From the NCBI GenBank assembly GCA_022824025.1, contig JAJEBF010000052.1, positions 19,617-83,616 on the forward strand: a DNA stretch of 64,000 nucleotides. The letters run 5' to 3'. The notes beneath the pieces were generated by a model. That model was not told where the DNA came from and did no database searches. It was given only the letters and a program-made list of their open reading frames with translations. Of this stretch, positions 18,572-27,368 are shown piece after piece; position 1 is the stretch's first letter; every line of letters starts with the position of its first letter. The DNA comes from Caldilineaceae bacterium. Lineage in GTDB: Bacteria; Chloroflexota; Anaerolineae; Caldilineales; Caldilineaceae. A program made the translations under genes and the position numbers.

Positions 18572-19723
18572 ATGACAACGGACGTTACCACCACCGGTGT
18601 TTCAAGCGGAGTCGAGATGCGGGGGGCCGGGATCACCGCCGAAGAGCGCTACTTCCTGGCTTCACAATGGCAACTGATGTGGCGCAAATTCAAAAGACAT
18701 CGGTTGGCCGTCGTTTCTGTCACCTTGTTGGGAATTCTTTATGTCTTTGCGATTACATATCAGTTCTGGGTCCCGTATGGCCGGTTGACGAAACATGAAG
18801 ATTATCTGAGCGCTTCGCCCTCTCGCATTCACCTCTTCGATACTGAAGGTCGATTCCGAGGCCCTTTCGTATATAAGCTGGATGGAGAAATCGACTTTAA
18901 TACCTTCACCCGCGTGTATACAGAAGACACCTCACAGATTCACCGCATTCGCTTTTTCCAAAAGGGAGAATCCTATCGGTTCTGGGGTCTTTTCCCAATG
19001 GACATCCATTTCTTTCTCCCAGAGGAAGGAGGCGTAGTTTTTCTGTTCGGCACTGATTCGCTTGGCCGCGATCTCTTTTCGCGGACACTGGCTGGGGCCC
19101 AGGTCAGCCTTTCCGTTGGGCTGGTTGGTGTCATGCTCAGCTTTGTGCTGGGCTGCCTTCTTGGCGGCATCTCCGGCTATTTCGGAGGGGCGACCGACAT
19201 GCTGATCCAGCGTATTATTGAGTTTGTGATCATCGTTCCCACGATACCTCTGTGGATGGCGCTGAGCGCGGCTGTGCCCGCGGGATGGTCGCCGGTCAAG
19301 ATCTACTTTTCCATCACCATCATTCTGTCCATAATCGGATGGGCCGGGTTGGCCCGGGTCGTGCGAGGTAAACTGCTCGAAATGCGCGAATCGGACTTTG
19401 TGATCGCGGCCAAAGTCGCCGGTTCCACCGATATGCAGATTATCGTTGAGCATCTCTTGCCGGGGTTTATGAGCTATCTGATCGTCCATCTCACCTTGGC
19501 CATTCCAAACATGATCCTAGGCGAAACGGCACTCAGCTTCCTGGGGTTGGGCATTCGCGCTCCCGCGGTCAGCTGGGGCACCCTGTTGAAGGATGCTCAG
19601 AATGTCCGCAGCGTGGCCGTGCAGCCCTGGATGCTTATTCCCGGCCTGCTCGTGATCGTAACAGTGCTCCTCTTTAACTTCATCGGCGATGGGCTGCGCG
19701 ATGCAGCCGACCCCTACAAGTAA
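18572..19723 (+). CDS. ABC transporter permease, DppC/OppC type
   Basis: 383 residues from ATG 18572. OppC N-terminal segment WRKFKRHRLAVVSVTLLGIL, then an unusually long extracytoplasmic stretch (about 65-155), the FGTDSLGRDLFSRTLAGAQVS segment and the EAA loop RGKLLEMRESDFVIAAKVAG. Longer than typical DppC (about 300) because of that insert, which is shared with some oligosaccharide importers. Directly after the DppB-like gene; partner ATPases follow. Confidence 0.92.
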   Translation: MTTDVTTTGVSSGVEMRGAGITAEERYFLASQWQLMWRKFKRHRLAVVSVTLLGILYVFAITYQFWVPYGRLTKHEDYLSASPSRIHLFDTEGRFRGPFVYKLDGEIDFNTFTRVYTEDTSQIHRIRFFQKGESYRFWGLFPMDIHFFLPEEGGVVFLFGTDSLGRDLFSRTLAGAQVSLSVGLVGVMLSFVLGCLLGGISGYFGGATDMLIQRIIEFVIIVPTIPLWMALSAAVPAGWSPVKIYFSITIILSIIGWAGLARVVRGKLLEMRESDFVIAAKVAGSTDMQIIVEHLLPGFMSYLIVHLTLAIPNMILGETALSFLGLGIRAPAVSWGTLLKDAQNVRSVAVQPWMLIPGLLVIVTVLLFNFIGDGLRDAADPYK

Positions 19724-19728
19724 CGGCA

Positions 19729-20721
19729 ATGGAACAGCAAGAGCCAGTCCTGGAACTCAGAAATCTGCACACCTTCTTTCCCCTGGAGGAGGGGTTGCTG
19801 AAAGCGGTGAACGGTGTGTCGCTCACGATTCACAAGAACCGTACACTCGGTGTTGTCGGCGAATCGGGCTGTGGCAAGAGCGTTACTGCCCAGTCGATCC
19901 TGCGCATCGTGCCTGAGTTCGCGCAAATGACCGGAGAGATTCTGCTGCACCAGAACGGCCATATCACCGATCTGGCTGCCCTGGCCCCGTCCGGAAAAGA
20001 GATCCGCGACATTCGCGGCCGCGATATCTCGATGATCTTTCAGGAGCCGATGACAGCTTTCTCACCTGTGCACACGGTCGGCGATCAGATTATGGAGGCG
20101 ATTCTGGTCCACGAAGACGTGGCCAGGGAGGAGGCGCGTGGCCGGGCTGTAGAGCTTCTCAGCCTCGTCGGCATTCCATTGCCTGAAGAACGTGTAGACG
20201 CCTATCCACATCAACTGTCGGGCGGGATGCGTCAACGGGCGATGATTGCCATGGCGTTGGCGCTCAAGCCCAAGCTGCTCATCGCAGATGAACCGACAAC
20301 AGCCCTGGACGTGACCATTCAGGCCCAGATTCTCCGCCTGATGAAGACGCTTCAGGCCGAAATGGGCATGTCGATCATGTTCATTACCCATGATCTGGGT
20401 GTTATCGCCAATATGGCCGATGAAGTCGCGGTGATGTACCTGGGCCGGGTGGTCGAATTCGGCAGTGTCAGGCAGATTTTCCGCACGCCCAAACATCCGT
20501 ATACCCAAGCCCTGTTGCGCTCAATCCCCAGGACAGGACGCAGAGCGCGGGTCCGTCTGGACACCATCGAGGGTATTGTCCCTGTTCCCCTCGACCCGCC
20601 CGATGTCTGCCCATTTGCCGAACGCTGTTCGCAGTTTATCCCTGGCCGCTGTGATGAGAAAGTGCCGGATTTTCTGGAAACGGAGCCGGGGCATACGGTA
20701 CGCTGTATACTCTATGAATGA
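19729..20721 (+). CDS. ABC transporter ATPase, DppD/OppD type
   Basis: 330 residues. Walker A GESGCGKSVTAQ (about 42), Q-loop FQEPMTAFSP, signature QLSGGMRQRAMIA, Walker B LLIADEPTTALD, switch His FITHDLG, and the oligopeptide C-terminal extension with CPFAERCSQFIPGRCDE, which carries the cysteines that bind a [4Fe-4S] cluster in DppD homologues. Energises the importer together with the DppF-like partner. Its stop overlaps the next start by ATGA. Confidence 0.93.
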   Translation: MEQQEPVLELRNLHTFFPLEEGLLKAVNGVSLTIHKNRTLGVVGESGCGKSVTAQSILRIVPEFAQMTGEILLHQNGHITDLAALAPSGKEIRDIRGRDISMIFQEPMTAFSPVHTVGDQIMEAILVHEDVAREEARGRAVELLSLVGIPLPEERVDAYPHQLSGGMRQRAMIAMALALKPKLLIADEPTTALDVTIQAQILRLMKTLQAEMGMSIMFITHDLGVIANMADEVAVMYLGRVVEFGSVRQIFRTPKHPYTQALLRSIPRTGRRARVRLDTIEGIVPVPLDPPDVCPFAERCSQFIPGRCDEKVPDFLETEPGHTVRCILYE

Positions 20722-21758
20722 CAGCTATGGAACTGAACAACCTGCTTGAAGTACATAACCTCAAAAAGTTCTTCCCCATCGAAAAGGGTCTGTTGCGCCG
20801 GGTGGTTGGGCACGTGCGCGCTGTTGACGATGTGAGCCTGAGCATTCCTGCCGGGAAGACTTTGGGGCTGGTCGGCGAGTCAGGGTGCGGCAAGACCACG
20901 CTGGGCCGTTGCGTTGTCCGCGCGATTGAGCCGACATCAGGACAGGTGCTGTTGCGTATCGACGACCGCCAAGCCGACATTACCGGCCTCGACGCCAAGG
21001 AACTGCGGGCCACGCGCCGGCATATGCAGATGGTCTTTCAAGACCCTTATGCCAGCCTCGATCCCCGTAAAACCATTCTGGACATAGTCGGCGAGCCGCT
21101 GCGGGTGAACAAGCTGGCCAGGGGCGAGGATCTGGAGCAGCGCGTTCGTCATCTGGTCGATCTGGTCGGCCTGGACGTCAGATACCTCAAACGTTATCCG
21201 CACGCCTTCAGCGGCGGTCAGCGCCAGCGCATCGGCATCGCCCGCGCCTTGAGTTTGCATCCCAGCCTGATCGTCTGTGATGAACCGGTTTCGGCGCTGG
21301 ATGTTTCGGTCCAGGCCCAGATTCTGAACCTGCTGCAGGATCTGCAGGCGGAATTCAGCCTCACCTATCTGTTCATCGCCCACGATCTCAGCGTCATCCA
21401 GCATATCTCCGATCAGGTCGCCGTTATGTATGTCGGCAAGATTGTGGAGCAGGCGGAGACGGAGGAACTCTTCCTGCATCCCAAGCACCCATATACGGAA
21501 GCGCTTCTTTCCGCAATACCAAGTCCTGATCCGGACGCCCTGTTGGACGAAATTACTCTTGAAGGCGAAGTGCCCAGTCCGGCCAATCCGCCTTCCGGCT
21601 GCTACTTTCACCCCCGTTGCCAGTACGCCCAGCAAATCTGTCAAGAGGAAGCGCCACCGCTTCTGGAAGTGAGCGCGGACCATTTCGCTGCCTGTCACTT
21701 CGCCCAGGAGCTGACGCTTCAAGGTGTGGGAGACCTGGAAGAGGATAGCCAGTGGTGA
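20718..21758 (+). CDS. ABC transporter ATPase, DppF/OppF type
   Basis: 346 residues. Walker A GESGCGKTTLGR, Q-loop FQDPYASLDPRKT, signature AFSGGQRQRIGIA, Walker B LIVCDEPVSALD, switch His FIAHDLS, and the C-terminal extension CYFHPRCQYAQQICQEE. ATG 20718 is coupled to the preceding stop by ATGA; ATG 20727 is an alternative nine bases in. Last recognisable gene of the importer operon that starts at the promoter near 12001. Confidence 0.93.
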   Translation: MTAMELNNLLEVHNLKKFFPIEKGLLRRVVGHVRAVDDVSLSIPAGKTLGLVGESGCGKTTLGRCVVRAIEPTSGQVLLRIDDRQADITGLDAKELRATRRHMQMVFQDPYASLDPRKTILDIVGEPLRVNKLARGEDLEQRVRHLVDLVGLDVRYLKRYPHAFSGGQRQRIGIARALSLHPSLIVCDEPVSALDVSVQAQILNLLQDLQAEFSLTYLFIAHDLSVIQHISDQVAVMYVGKIVEQAETEELFLHPKHPYTEALLSAIPSPDPDALLDEITLEGEVPSPANPPSGCYFHPRCQYAQQICQEEAPPLLEVSADHFAACHFAQELTLQGVGDLEEDSQW

Positions 21759-21856
21759 GCCCTCTCGTTGGTTCCGGCTTCCACGCAGGCAACGAGACAG
21801 GCGCCCAGGCGATGGGAGACCGGCTGTGCCGTTGAAAAGGGTGGTGGAATAAACGT

Positions 21857-22282
21857 ATGGACGCGCTTCTTTTCTGGACTGCGCTGTGGGTTGCGGGTGT
21901 AGGACTTTTCGTCTACCTGATGATCAAGTTGGTCCGCAGATTGACAGTTCGTTTCAGCCAGGGGGTTGAAGCCAACGTTCGCGCCGCAGAGGCCATCGTC
22001 AACGATGAGCGCGTTCCCGAGGCCTGGGCAGCGCCCTATCGCCAACAGATCGCAAACCTTCGTCAGAGCGTTGGGACCGAAGCTGAAATCGAACAAGCTG
22101 CCCGGCGCGGGCACAAGGACTGCTTGCGCCGTCTGGACCAACTCACGCAATATTTCGAGAAAAGCGACCTGGTTGACAGCGCAGAATCACGCCATGTCCT
22201 TCTGAAAGGACTGCAACGGCAGCGAGCGCGATGGGTCGCCGGTGGGTGGCAGTACGTGTTCGAAAGGGAACATGAGCGCTAA
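21857..22282 (+). CDS. Small membrane-anchored hypothetical protein
   Basis: 141 residues. One N-terminal membrane helix (about 5-25, LLFWTALWVAGVGLFVYLMI) followed by a charged, mostly helical cytoplasmic region with no catalytic motif I recognise. Rich in Arg, Glu and Gln, which suggests a coiled coil. 98 bases after the importer operon on the same strand. Function unknown. Confidence 0.6.
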   Translation: MDALLFWTALWVAGVGLFVYLMIKLVRRLTVRFSQGVEANVRAAEAIVNDERVPEAWAAPYRQQIANLRQSVGTEAEIEQAARRGHKDCLRRLDQLTQYFEKSDLVDSAESRHVLLKGLQRQRARWVAGGWQYVFEREHER

Positions 22283-22418
22283 ACCTGGCAAACACGGATG
22301 AGTTCGACATTGGCGGGCCAGGGTGCCCTGTCCCCGACCCGTTGCCAGCAGCGCCACGCCCGCCTCCACAGATCCCTCCACCTCTTCACAACCAGACAAC
22401 CCTCTTACGACAAGCCAA

Positions 22419-22773
22419 CTATTCCGGCATCGTCCTCAAGATCAGCGGCTCGAGGAACTGCACACTCTTGATGATCCCTTCCGCTGCGCTCATCACCGGG
22501 TCTTCGTGCTCGATGCTCAGCGCTCCGTCGTAACCGGCGACGCCCAGCGTGCGGTAGGCCCACGAGCGCTCAGCATCGGGCCGCGACTTTCGATGGCGGA
22601 CGCAAAGGCTGTGCGGGCCTCCTCGTTACGCAGCAGCTCATCCAGACTGCAATGCAAAGCCAGCGAGAAAGTGCTCGTTAGAATTCGACAGCCTCGATCC
22701 CGTTCTCGACAACCCGATCAAGCGCCTCGGTGAAGGAAGTTTCCAGGCGATCTGTGAAGAGTCCGATTTTCAT
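22419..22773 (-). pseudogene. Decayed sugar phosphate isomerase/epimerase (xylose isomerase-like TIM barrel)
   Basis: From ATG 22773 (GGAGG upstream) the minus strand reads MKIGLFTDRLETSFTEALDR and continues to GIEAVEF, then hits TAA. After a gap, family-like pieces follow in other frames (DELLRNEEARTAF) and the normal C-terminus TLGVAGYDGALSIEHEDPVM to LRTMPE and TAG. The intact family is about 270-300 residues; here roughly 110 codons remain, with the metal-binding middle deleted. It fits a former member of the sugar catabolic cluster. Seen directly as homology to the family's start and end signatures; exact breakpoints not determined. Confidence 0.75.
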
Positions 22774-22836
22774 AACATCCTCCAGTCGGGTGTAAACAGG
22801 GAGGCCGCCCCCTGCCTCGCGTCCCGTCCGGCCGGC

Positions 22837-23289
22837 TCATTCCTCCTCATACCAGCCCGAACCGAAGAACAGCCCGTCATGGCGCACGATCCACGTGTGC
22901 TTACGCGTCTCCTCTCCCGTATCCGGGTTCGTGAAGACGTAGCTGACCCACCGTCCCTCCTCCGTCGCGCCCAGCATGTCGTCGCCATAAAAATAGCCGG
23001 TCGCATCCACGCGCAGCGCGGGGTTCCGCCCGATTATCTCGGGGTTGTAGTGCGCGATCGTGTACCCATCTCCGCCGATCACAAAGACGTACCACGGCCC
23101 GTCAGCGTTTTCAGGTGAGCTGAAGTGATCAATCGCTGCCTGGCGGCCTTCGCTGTTGTAGAGGCGGATGGCATCCTGCACCAGCGCCTGGGTGTAGGCT
23201 GCCGGTTCATTCTTGGTTGCAATGGCAACGCAGCCGGCGAAAAGAAGTGTGAGCGCAAGGGTGAGCAATAGGGTGGTTGAACGAAACAT
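22837..23289 (-). CDS. Cache-domain lipoprotein
   Basis: 150 residues from ATG 23289, placed six bases after GGAG; an in-frame ATG at 23301 overlaps that ribosome site. Lipobox LLFAGC ends the signal peptide. The rest is a single Cache-like sensor: alpha helix YTQALVQDAIRLYNSEGRQA, then PENADGPWYVFVIGGDGYTIAHYNPEIIGR and a WVSYVFTNPDTGEE strand. Free-standing Cache lipoproteins bind small ligands outside the cell; no transmitter domain is attached and no chemoreceptor is nearby. Confidence 0.75.
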   Translation of the reverse strand: MFRSTTLLLTLALTLLFAGCVAIATKNEPAAYTQALVQDAIRLYNSEGRQAAIDHFSSPENADGPWYVFVIGGDGYTIAHYNPEIIGRNPALRVDATGYFYGDDMLGATEEGRWVSYVFTNPDTGEETRKHTWIVRHDGLFFGSGWYEEE

Positions 23290-23364
23290 GCTTTTCTCCA
23301 TTTCGATAACGCGGATTCAAACTAGCTGATATAGTCTACTTTCAGGACCTCACTTGAACCAACA

Positions 23365-23393
23365 TTGGCCTTCCCCGTTTGCGTGGTTATAAT
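23365..23393 (+). promoter_or_regulatory. Candidate sigma-70 promoter upstream of VOC gene
   Basis: TTGGCC, a 17-base spacer and a perfect TATAAT (23388-23393). It would give a leader of about 285 bases before the VOC gene at 23686. The 23400-23685 leader carries no recognised gene. Confidence 0.55.
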
Positions 23394-23685
23394 CTCTCTA
23401 GTCCATCTGCTGCAACGCGACCAACCCGAACATTCGACCCGCTCCTGCACATGATTGGGCCCACAAGACCCGCCTATGACCGGCCTTCGCATCGACGCTG
23501 GCTGCTTCTCCCCGCAAAGCATCCAACTCGCGGCCGCGTGCGCCAAACTGTCCCCCCGCCGTACCGGCTGCGTCCAGGAAGGGGATGCCATAGTAGAACC
23601 GGTCCAGGCGCCCAGGGCTGCCCCTATCTGCCGCACACAGCCTTGACGTGCAACCCGCGAGTTCATTCTGGAGAAATGGGAACAA

Positions 23686-24096
23686 ATGGACGCCTCGCTC
23701 TGGAACATCGGCATGAAGGTCGATGACATGGAAAGCGAAATCACGTTCTGGCAAAAGATCGGCGCCGAGCTGGTCTTACGCGAGAAGTTCACCGCGCCCG
23801 ACGGCGAAGAGGTCGACTACGCTTTCATCGACTTCGGCGGCACGCGCATCTTCCTTACCCCCAAAACCGTCTTCGAGGACAAGCTCGGCCACGCGCTGAA
23901 GCCCGGCCTGACGCACGCCGTCTTCGAAGTCGATGACCTGGACCAGGAATATGAACGGCTCACCGCTATGGGCCTGGAGGTCCTTGTCGAAAAGGTGGAG
24001 ATCAGCGCCGCCTTCGGCTCGCGCCGTCTCGCATTCTTCCGCTCCCCCAACGGCTTGGTTTTCGAAATCCTGCAGATTCTCGAAGCGAAAATATGA
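23686..24096 (+). CDS. VOC-family (glyoxalase/dioxygenase-fold) protein
   Basis: 136 residues with two babbb modules: LWNIGMKVDDMESEITFWQK and THAVFEVDDLDQEYERL, ending FFRSPNGLVFEILQ with the metal-ligand Glu in the last strand. The N-terminal ligand position is Asn/Gly rather than His (SLWNIGMKV), so metal binding is uncertain. VOC proteins include lyases, isomerases and dioxygenases. It heads a run with a PhyH dioxygenase and 2-hydroxyacid dehydrogenases on the same strand. Confidence 0.85.
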   Translation: MDASLWNIGMKVDDMESEITFWQKIGAELVLREKFTAPDGEEVDYAFIDFGGTRIFLTPKTVFEDKLGHALKPGLTHAVFEVDDLDQEYERLTAMGLEVLVEKVEISAAFGSRRLAFFRSPNGLVFEILQILEAKI

Positions 24097-24187
24097 CGGT
24101 GACTTCTCAGAGCGGCCCTATTCTTCCTCGAACCCGGGCAAGCGGTACGGTCTGCTGCACTGCACTGGCAAATGCGGAGGGCGGCCC

Positions 24188-24979
24188 ATGAAACTCACCA
24201 GCGCGCAGATAGCGCAGTATGATGAACAGGGCTTCCTCTTTTTCCCCGATCTGCTGGACAGCGCTGAAGTCGCCGTCCTGCAGGCCGCCGTGCCCGATAT
24301 CCTCAGCCGCCGGGGGCCGGAGATCATCTCCGAAAAGGATGACCCCTCCTCAGTCCGGCTGGCCTTCGGCGCGCACACCTACTCCGAGCCGTTCCGCTGC
24401 CTTACGCTGCTCCCTCGTCTGCTGAACCCCGTCCGCCAACTGTTGCGGGACGACGTCTATCTCCATCAGAGCCGTCTGAACCCCAAACAGGGCTTCGGCG
24501 GCGGCGCGTCCTGGGACTGGCACCAGGATTACCCGCCCTGGCATTCGATCGACGGCATGCCCGTACCGAACTGCATCATGGTATCGGTCTTTATCGACGA
24601 CTGTACAGCGGTCACCTCTCCCCTCCTGGTCGTGCCCGGCTCGCAGCGCCATGGCCTGCTGGACGCCCGGCTGCACAAGGACGCCGCGGGGCGAGGCTAC
24701 GCGCTGCATCACATCGACAACGCCACCTTCGAACGGCTCGCGGCGGAGAACGGCATCGAAGCGCTGGTCGGCCCGGCGGGTTCGGTCGCCTTCATCCACT
24801 GCAACGTGCTGCACGGTTCGGCCAACAATGTTTCCCCGTGGCGGCGGGCCATCATGTACCTGATCTACAACGCCGTCAGCAACGCCTGCACCGGCGCCGA
24901 GCGCCCGTGGTATCAGAACAATCGCGACTTCACGCCGCTGCAGCCGCTCGACGACAACAGTGTGAAAGCGCTGGCCTGA
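24188..24979 (+). CDS. Phytanoyl-CoA dioxygenase (PhyH)-family Fe(II)/2-oxoglutarate oxygenase
   Basis: 263 residues from ATG 24188. N-terminal YDEQGFLFFPDLLDSAEV is the usual PhyH start; the iron triad is visible as WHQDYPPWHS (His and Asp) and HCNVLHGSANN (distal His), with RRAIMYLIYN giving the 2-oxoglutarate Arg. The family hydroxylates diverse small molecules in the cytosol. Neighbours are a VOC protein upstream and an Ldh-family dehydrogenase 46 bases downstream. Substrate unknown. Confidence 0.9.
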   Translation: MKLTSAQIAQYDEQGFLFFPDLLDSAEVAVLQAAVPDILSRRGPEIISEKDDPSSVRLAFGAHTYSEPFRCLTLLPRLLNPVRQLLRDDVYLHQSRLNPKQGFGGGASWDWHQDYPPWHSIDGMPVPNCIMVSVFIDDCTAVTSPLLVVPGSQRHGLLDARLHKDAAGRGYALHHIDNATFERLAAENGIEALVGPAGSVAFIHCNVLHGSANNVSPWRRAIMYLIYNAVSNACTGAERPWYQNNRDFTPLQPLDDNSVKALA

Positions 24980-25025
24980 CCGGCGGCCGCCGAATTCCGC
25001 AGCCCACCCACCTGGAGCAACTGAC

Positions 25026-26075
25026 ATGAAATATCTGACCGCAGCCCAGCTGCAAGAGATCGGCGCCCGGATTCTGGATGCGGCCGGCTCGCCCCGCGCC
25101 GAGTCGGAAACCGTCTGCGAGATACTCGTGCGCGCCAACCTGTTTGGGCACGACTCCCATGGCATCATGCGCATTCCGCAATACGTCGGCGAGATTCGCA
25201 GCGGCGCGATCCGGCCCGGCACGCCCGTCGAAATCGAGCGGGAGACCGCCGCCTCCGCCGTCCTCCAGGCGCATCAGGGCTGGGGCATGGTGATCGCCCG
25301 CCAGGCCATGCAGCTGGCGATCGAAAAAGCGCGCCAGGTCGCCATCGGTACCGTCGTCGTGCGCGGCAGCCAGCACGTGGGGCGCGTGGGCGAATACCCC
25401 GCGATGGCCGCCGAGGAAGGTATGATCGGCATGGCCGTCGTCAACTCCTACGGCACCAGCGGCTCTGTGGCCCCATGGGGCGGCGCCGAGCGGCGGCTCT
25501 CGCCAAACCCCATCGCTTTCGCTATCCCCAGCGGCGGGCCGTGGCCGGTCATGGTCGATATCACGACCTCCGTATTCCCTGAGGGCAAGGTCCGGGTGAC
25601 CCAATACGCGGGCAAACAGCTGCCCGAGGGCGTGATCATCGACGCCAACGGCAACCCCACTACCGATCCGGCCGCCTTCTACGGCCCCCCGGCGGGCGCG
25701 CTGCTGCCTCTGGGCGGAATCGTAGGCCACAAGGGCTTCGCGCTCGGCATCATCGCCGAGCTGCTGGCGGGCGCGCTCTCCGGCGCCGGCTGCACCGGCA
25801 AAGAGCGCGAGCGGACCGGCAACGGCATCTACTTCCAGGCCATCAATATCGAGGCCCTGCTCCCATACGACGAGTTCATCGAGACCGTCCAGGAGCAGAT
25901 CGCCTGGGTAAAGTCGGCGCGCCCCCAACCCGGCGTCGACGAGGTCCTATTCCCCGGCGAACCCGAGTACCGCGCCGCGCAGCAGCGCAGCGCCCACGGC
26001 ATCCCGGTTGAAGACACCATCTGGCAGGAGATCGTCGAAACAGCAGACAGCCTCGGCGTCTCGATCGCAGCCTGA
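25026..26075 (+). CDS. Ldh-family (malate/L-lactate/ureidoglycolate-type) NAD(P)-dependent dehydrogenase
   Basis: 349 residues of the Ldh_2 fold (not Rossmann): RANLFGHDSHGIMRIPQYV carries the catalytic His, VRGSQHVGRVGEYPAMAAEEG and PNPIAFAIP are further signatures, and GHKGFALGIIAELLAGAL binds the nucleotide. Members oxidise 2-hydroxyacids such as malate, sulfolactate, 2,3-diketogulonate or ureidoglycolate. A paralogue lies on the other strand at 27369-28415, with a D-2-hydroxyacid dehydrogenase between them. Confidence 0.9.
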   Translation: MKYLTAAQLQEIGARILDAAGSPRAESETVCEILVRANLFGHDSHGIMRIPQYVGEIRSGAIRPGTPVEIERETAASAVLQAHQGWGMVIARQAMQLAIEKARQVAIGTVVVRGSQHVGRVGEYPAMAAEEGMIGMAVVNSYGTSGSVAPWGGAERRLSPNPIAFAIPSGGPWPVMVDITTSVFPEGKVRVTQYAGKQLPEGVIIDANGNPTTDPAAFYGPPAGALLPLGGIVGHKGFALGIIAELLAGALSGAGCTGKERERTGNGIYFQAINIEALLPYDEFIETVQEQIAWVKSARPQPGVDEVLFPGEPEYRAAQQRSAHGIPVEDTIWQEIVETADSLGVSIAA

Positions 26076-26164
26076 CCTGCGCGGGCGCTTACAACACGCA
26101 TGCCGGCCTGTTCCGGTTTGAAACCCCACCGCTTACATGGCATCATGGAATGCAATACGCATGC

Positions 26165-26200
26165 CGTTCACTGACCACTAACCACTGATCACTGCCCTTA
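26165..26200. repeat. ACTGACCA-type degenerate short repeat
   Basis: CACTGACCACTAACCACTGATCACTGCC lies between two dehydrogenase genes. An eight-base unit (ACTGACCA, ACTAACCA, ACTGATCA) is repeated with point changes. Confidence 0.65.
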
Positions 26201-26214
26201 CGAGGTTCAGACAA

Positions 26215-27183
26215 ATGCAAATTCTCTTTCTTCCCTTCAATCCTGTCATGCAGTACTGGTACGATGGCTTTGTCGAGGCGGTCGACGGGCGTTACCCGAT
26301 CAAGATGTACGATCATGACAAGCCGGTCGCCCCGCAATTTGAGGGCATTGACGTTGTCGTGGCGTGCGCGGGCTGCACGCATGAGATGATCGATGCGGCT
26401 GTGGACGCCGGCGTCAAGTTATGGCAGGTGCTCTCGGTCGGCGTCGATCACTGGGACATGCCATACTTCTTCAGAAAGGAGATGCCGTTCGCCAATACGC
26501 CCGGCCCCTTCAGCGCCATCGCCCTGGCCGAGCATGCGCTTACCCTGATGCTCCTGATCGCCAAGAACCATCGCACAGCGCAGGCAAACATGCGCGCCGA
26601 ACTCTTCAGCCTGCCGCTGAACGACGAGCTGGCCGGCAAGAAGCTCGGCCTGATCGGGCTCGGCGCCAGCGGGCGAGAGCTGGCCAAGCGCGGCCACGCC
26701 ATGGGCATGGAGGTCATGGCCATCGACATCGCCGACATCCCGCAATCCGTGCGCGACGAGTGTCATGTCTCCTTCTTCGGGGATCCCAGCGCCATGGATC
26801 ACGTGATCGCCGAGGCCGACTATCTCTCCCTCCACACGCCCAGCACAGCCCAGACCAAGCACATGATTGGGGCGCCGCAGTTCGAATTGATGAAGCCGAC
26901 CGCCGTGCTGATCAACGTGGCGCGCGGGCTTCTGGTGGATGAGGACGCGCTGGTCGAGGCGTTACAGAGCGGCCAGATCCGGGCCGCCGGCATGGACGCG
27001 TTCGCGTCCGAGCCGCTGCCGAGCGCCCACCCGCTGCTGCAGATGGACAACATGTTCTGTACGCCGCACATCGCCGGCGTAACCAGGGAGACCACGCAGC
27101 GCCGCGGCCAGGCCGCGGCCAACAACGTGGAGCGCGTTTCCAAAGGGCTGGAGCCGCTGCACCTGGTCACGCCTGACAGCTGA
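26215..27183 (+). CDS. D-isomer-specific 2-hydroxyacid dehydrogenase
   Basis: 322 residues. NAD motif LGLIGLGASGRELAKRGHAMGMEV (about 143-166), Arg in LINVARGLLVDEDAL, Glu in MDAFASEPLPS, His in CTPHIAGVT. These are the catalytic Arg-Glu-His of the family, which includes phosphoglycerate, glycerate and glyoxylate/hydroxypyruvate reductases. The short N-terminal domain lacks any regulatory ACT domain, so a catabolic role alongside the Ldh and PhyH genes is more likely than serine synthesis. Confidence 0.9.
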   Translation: MQILFLPFNPVMQYWYDGFVEAVDGRYPIKMYDHDKPVAPQFEGIDVVVACAGCTHEMIDAAVDAGVKLWQVLSVGVDHWDMPYFFRKEMPFANTPGPFSAIALAEHALTLMLLIAKNHRTAQANMRAELFSLPLNDELAGKKLGLIGLGASGRELAKRGHAMGMEVMAIDIADIPQSVRDECHVSFFGDPSAMDHVIAEADYLSLHTPSTAQTKHMIGAPQFELMKPTAVLINVARGLLVDEDALVEALQSGQIRAAGMDAFASEPLPSAHPLLQMDNMFCTPHIAGVTRETTQRRGQAAANNVERVSKGLEPLHLVTPDS

Positions 27184-27249
27184 CGTGCGCTCTAAACTGC
27201 CCTGAGCGTTCAGAAATAGACAGCACGGAATACTGTCCGATGTTCGGGG

Positions 27250-27293
27250 CCCGCGCGCGGCATTCGCGTGCGCGACAATGCCGCGCACGCGGG
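27250..27293. terminator. Long GC-rich hairpin between convergent genes
   Basis: CCCGCGCGCGGCATT and AATGCCGCGCACGCGGG pair over 15 positions with a two-base bulge around a loop of 12 bases. It sits between two convergent dehydrogenases and could terminate in both directions, although it lacks a T-run. Confidence 0.6.
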
Positions 27294-27368
27294 CGATTCC
27301 CAACGCTTATCCGCCGCTTCGCCTCTGTATTGCCGCACCGGCCGCCTGCGGGCCGCGCCCAGCGCAGC

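Noticed and set aside
22680..22682. Stop in the sugar isomerase remnant as recoded codon
   Set aside because: It is TAA, followed by a large deletion and frame changes; plain decay fits.
23455..23646. 63-codon ORF upstream of the VOC gene
   Set aside because: No ribosome site, no recognisable motif; treated as leader sequence.
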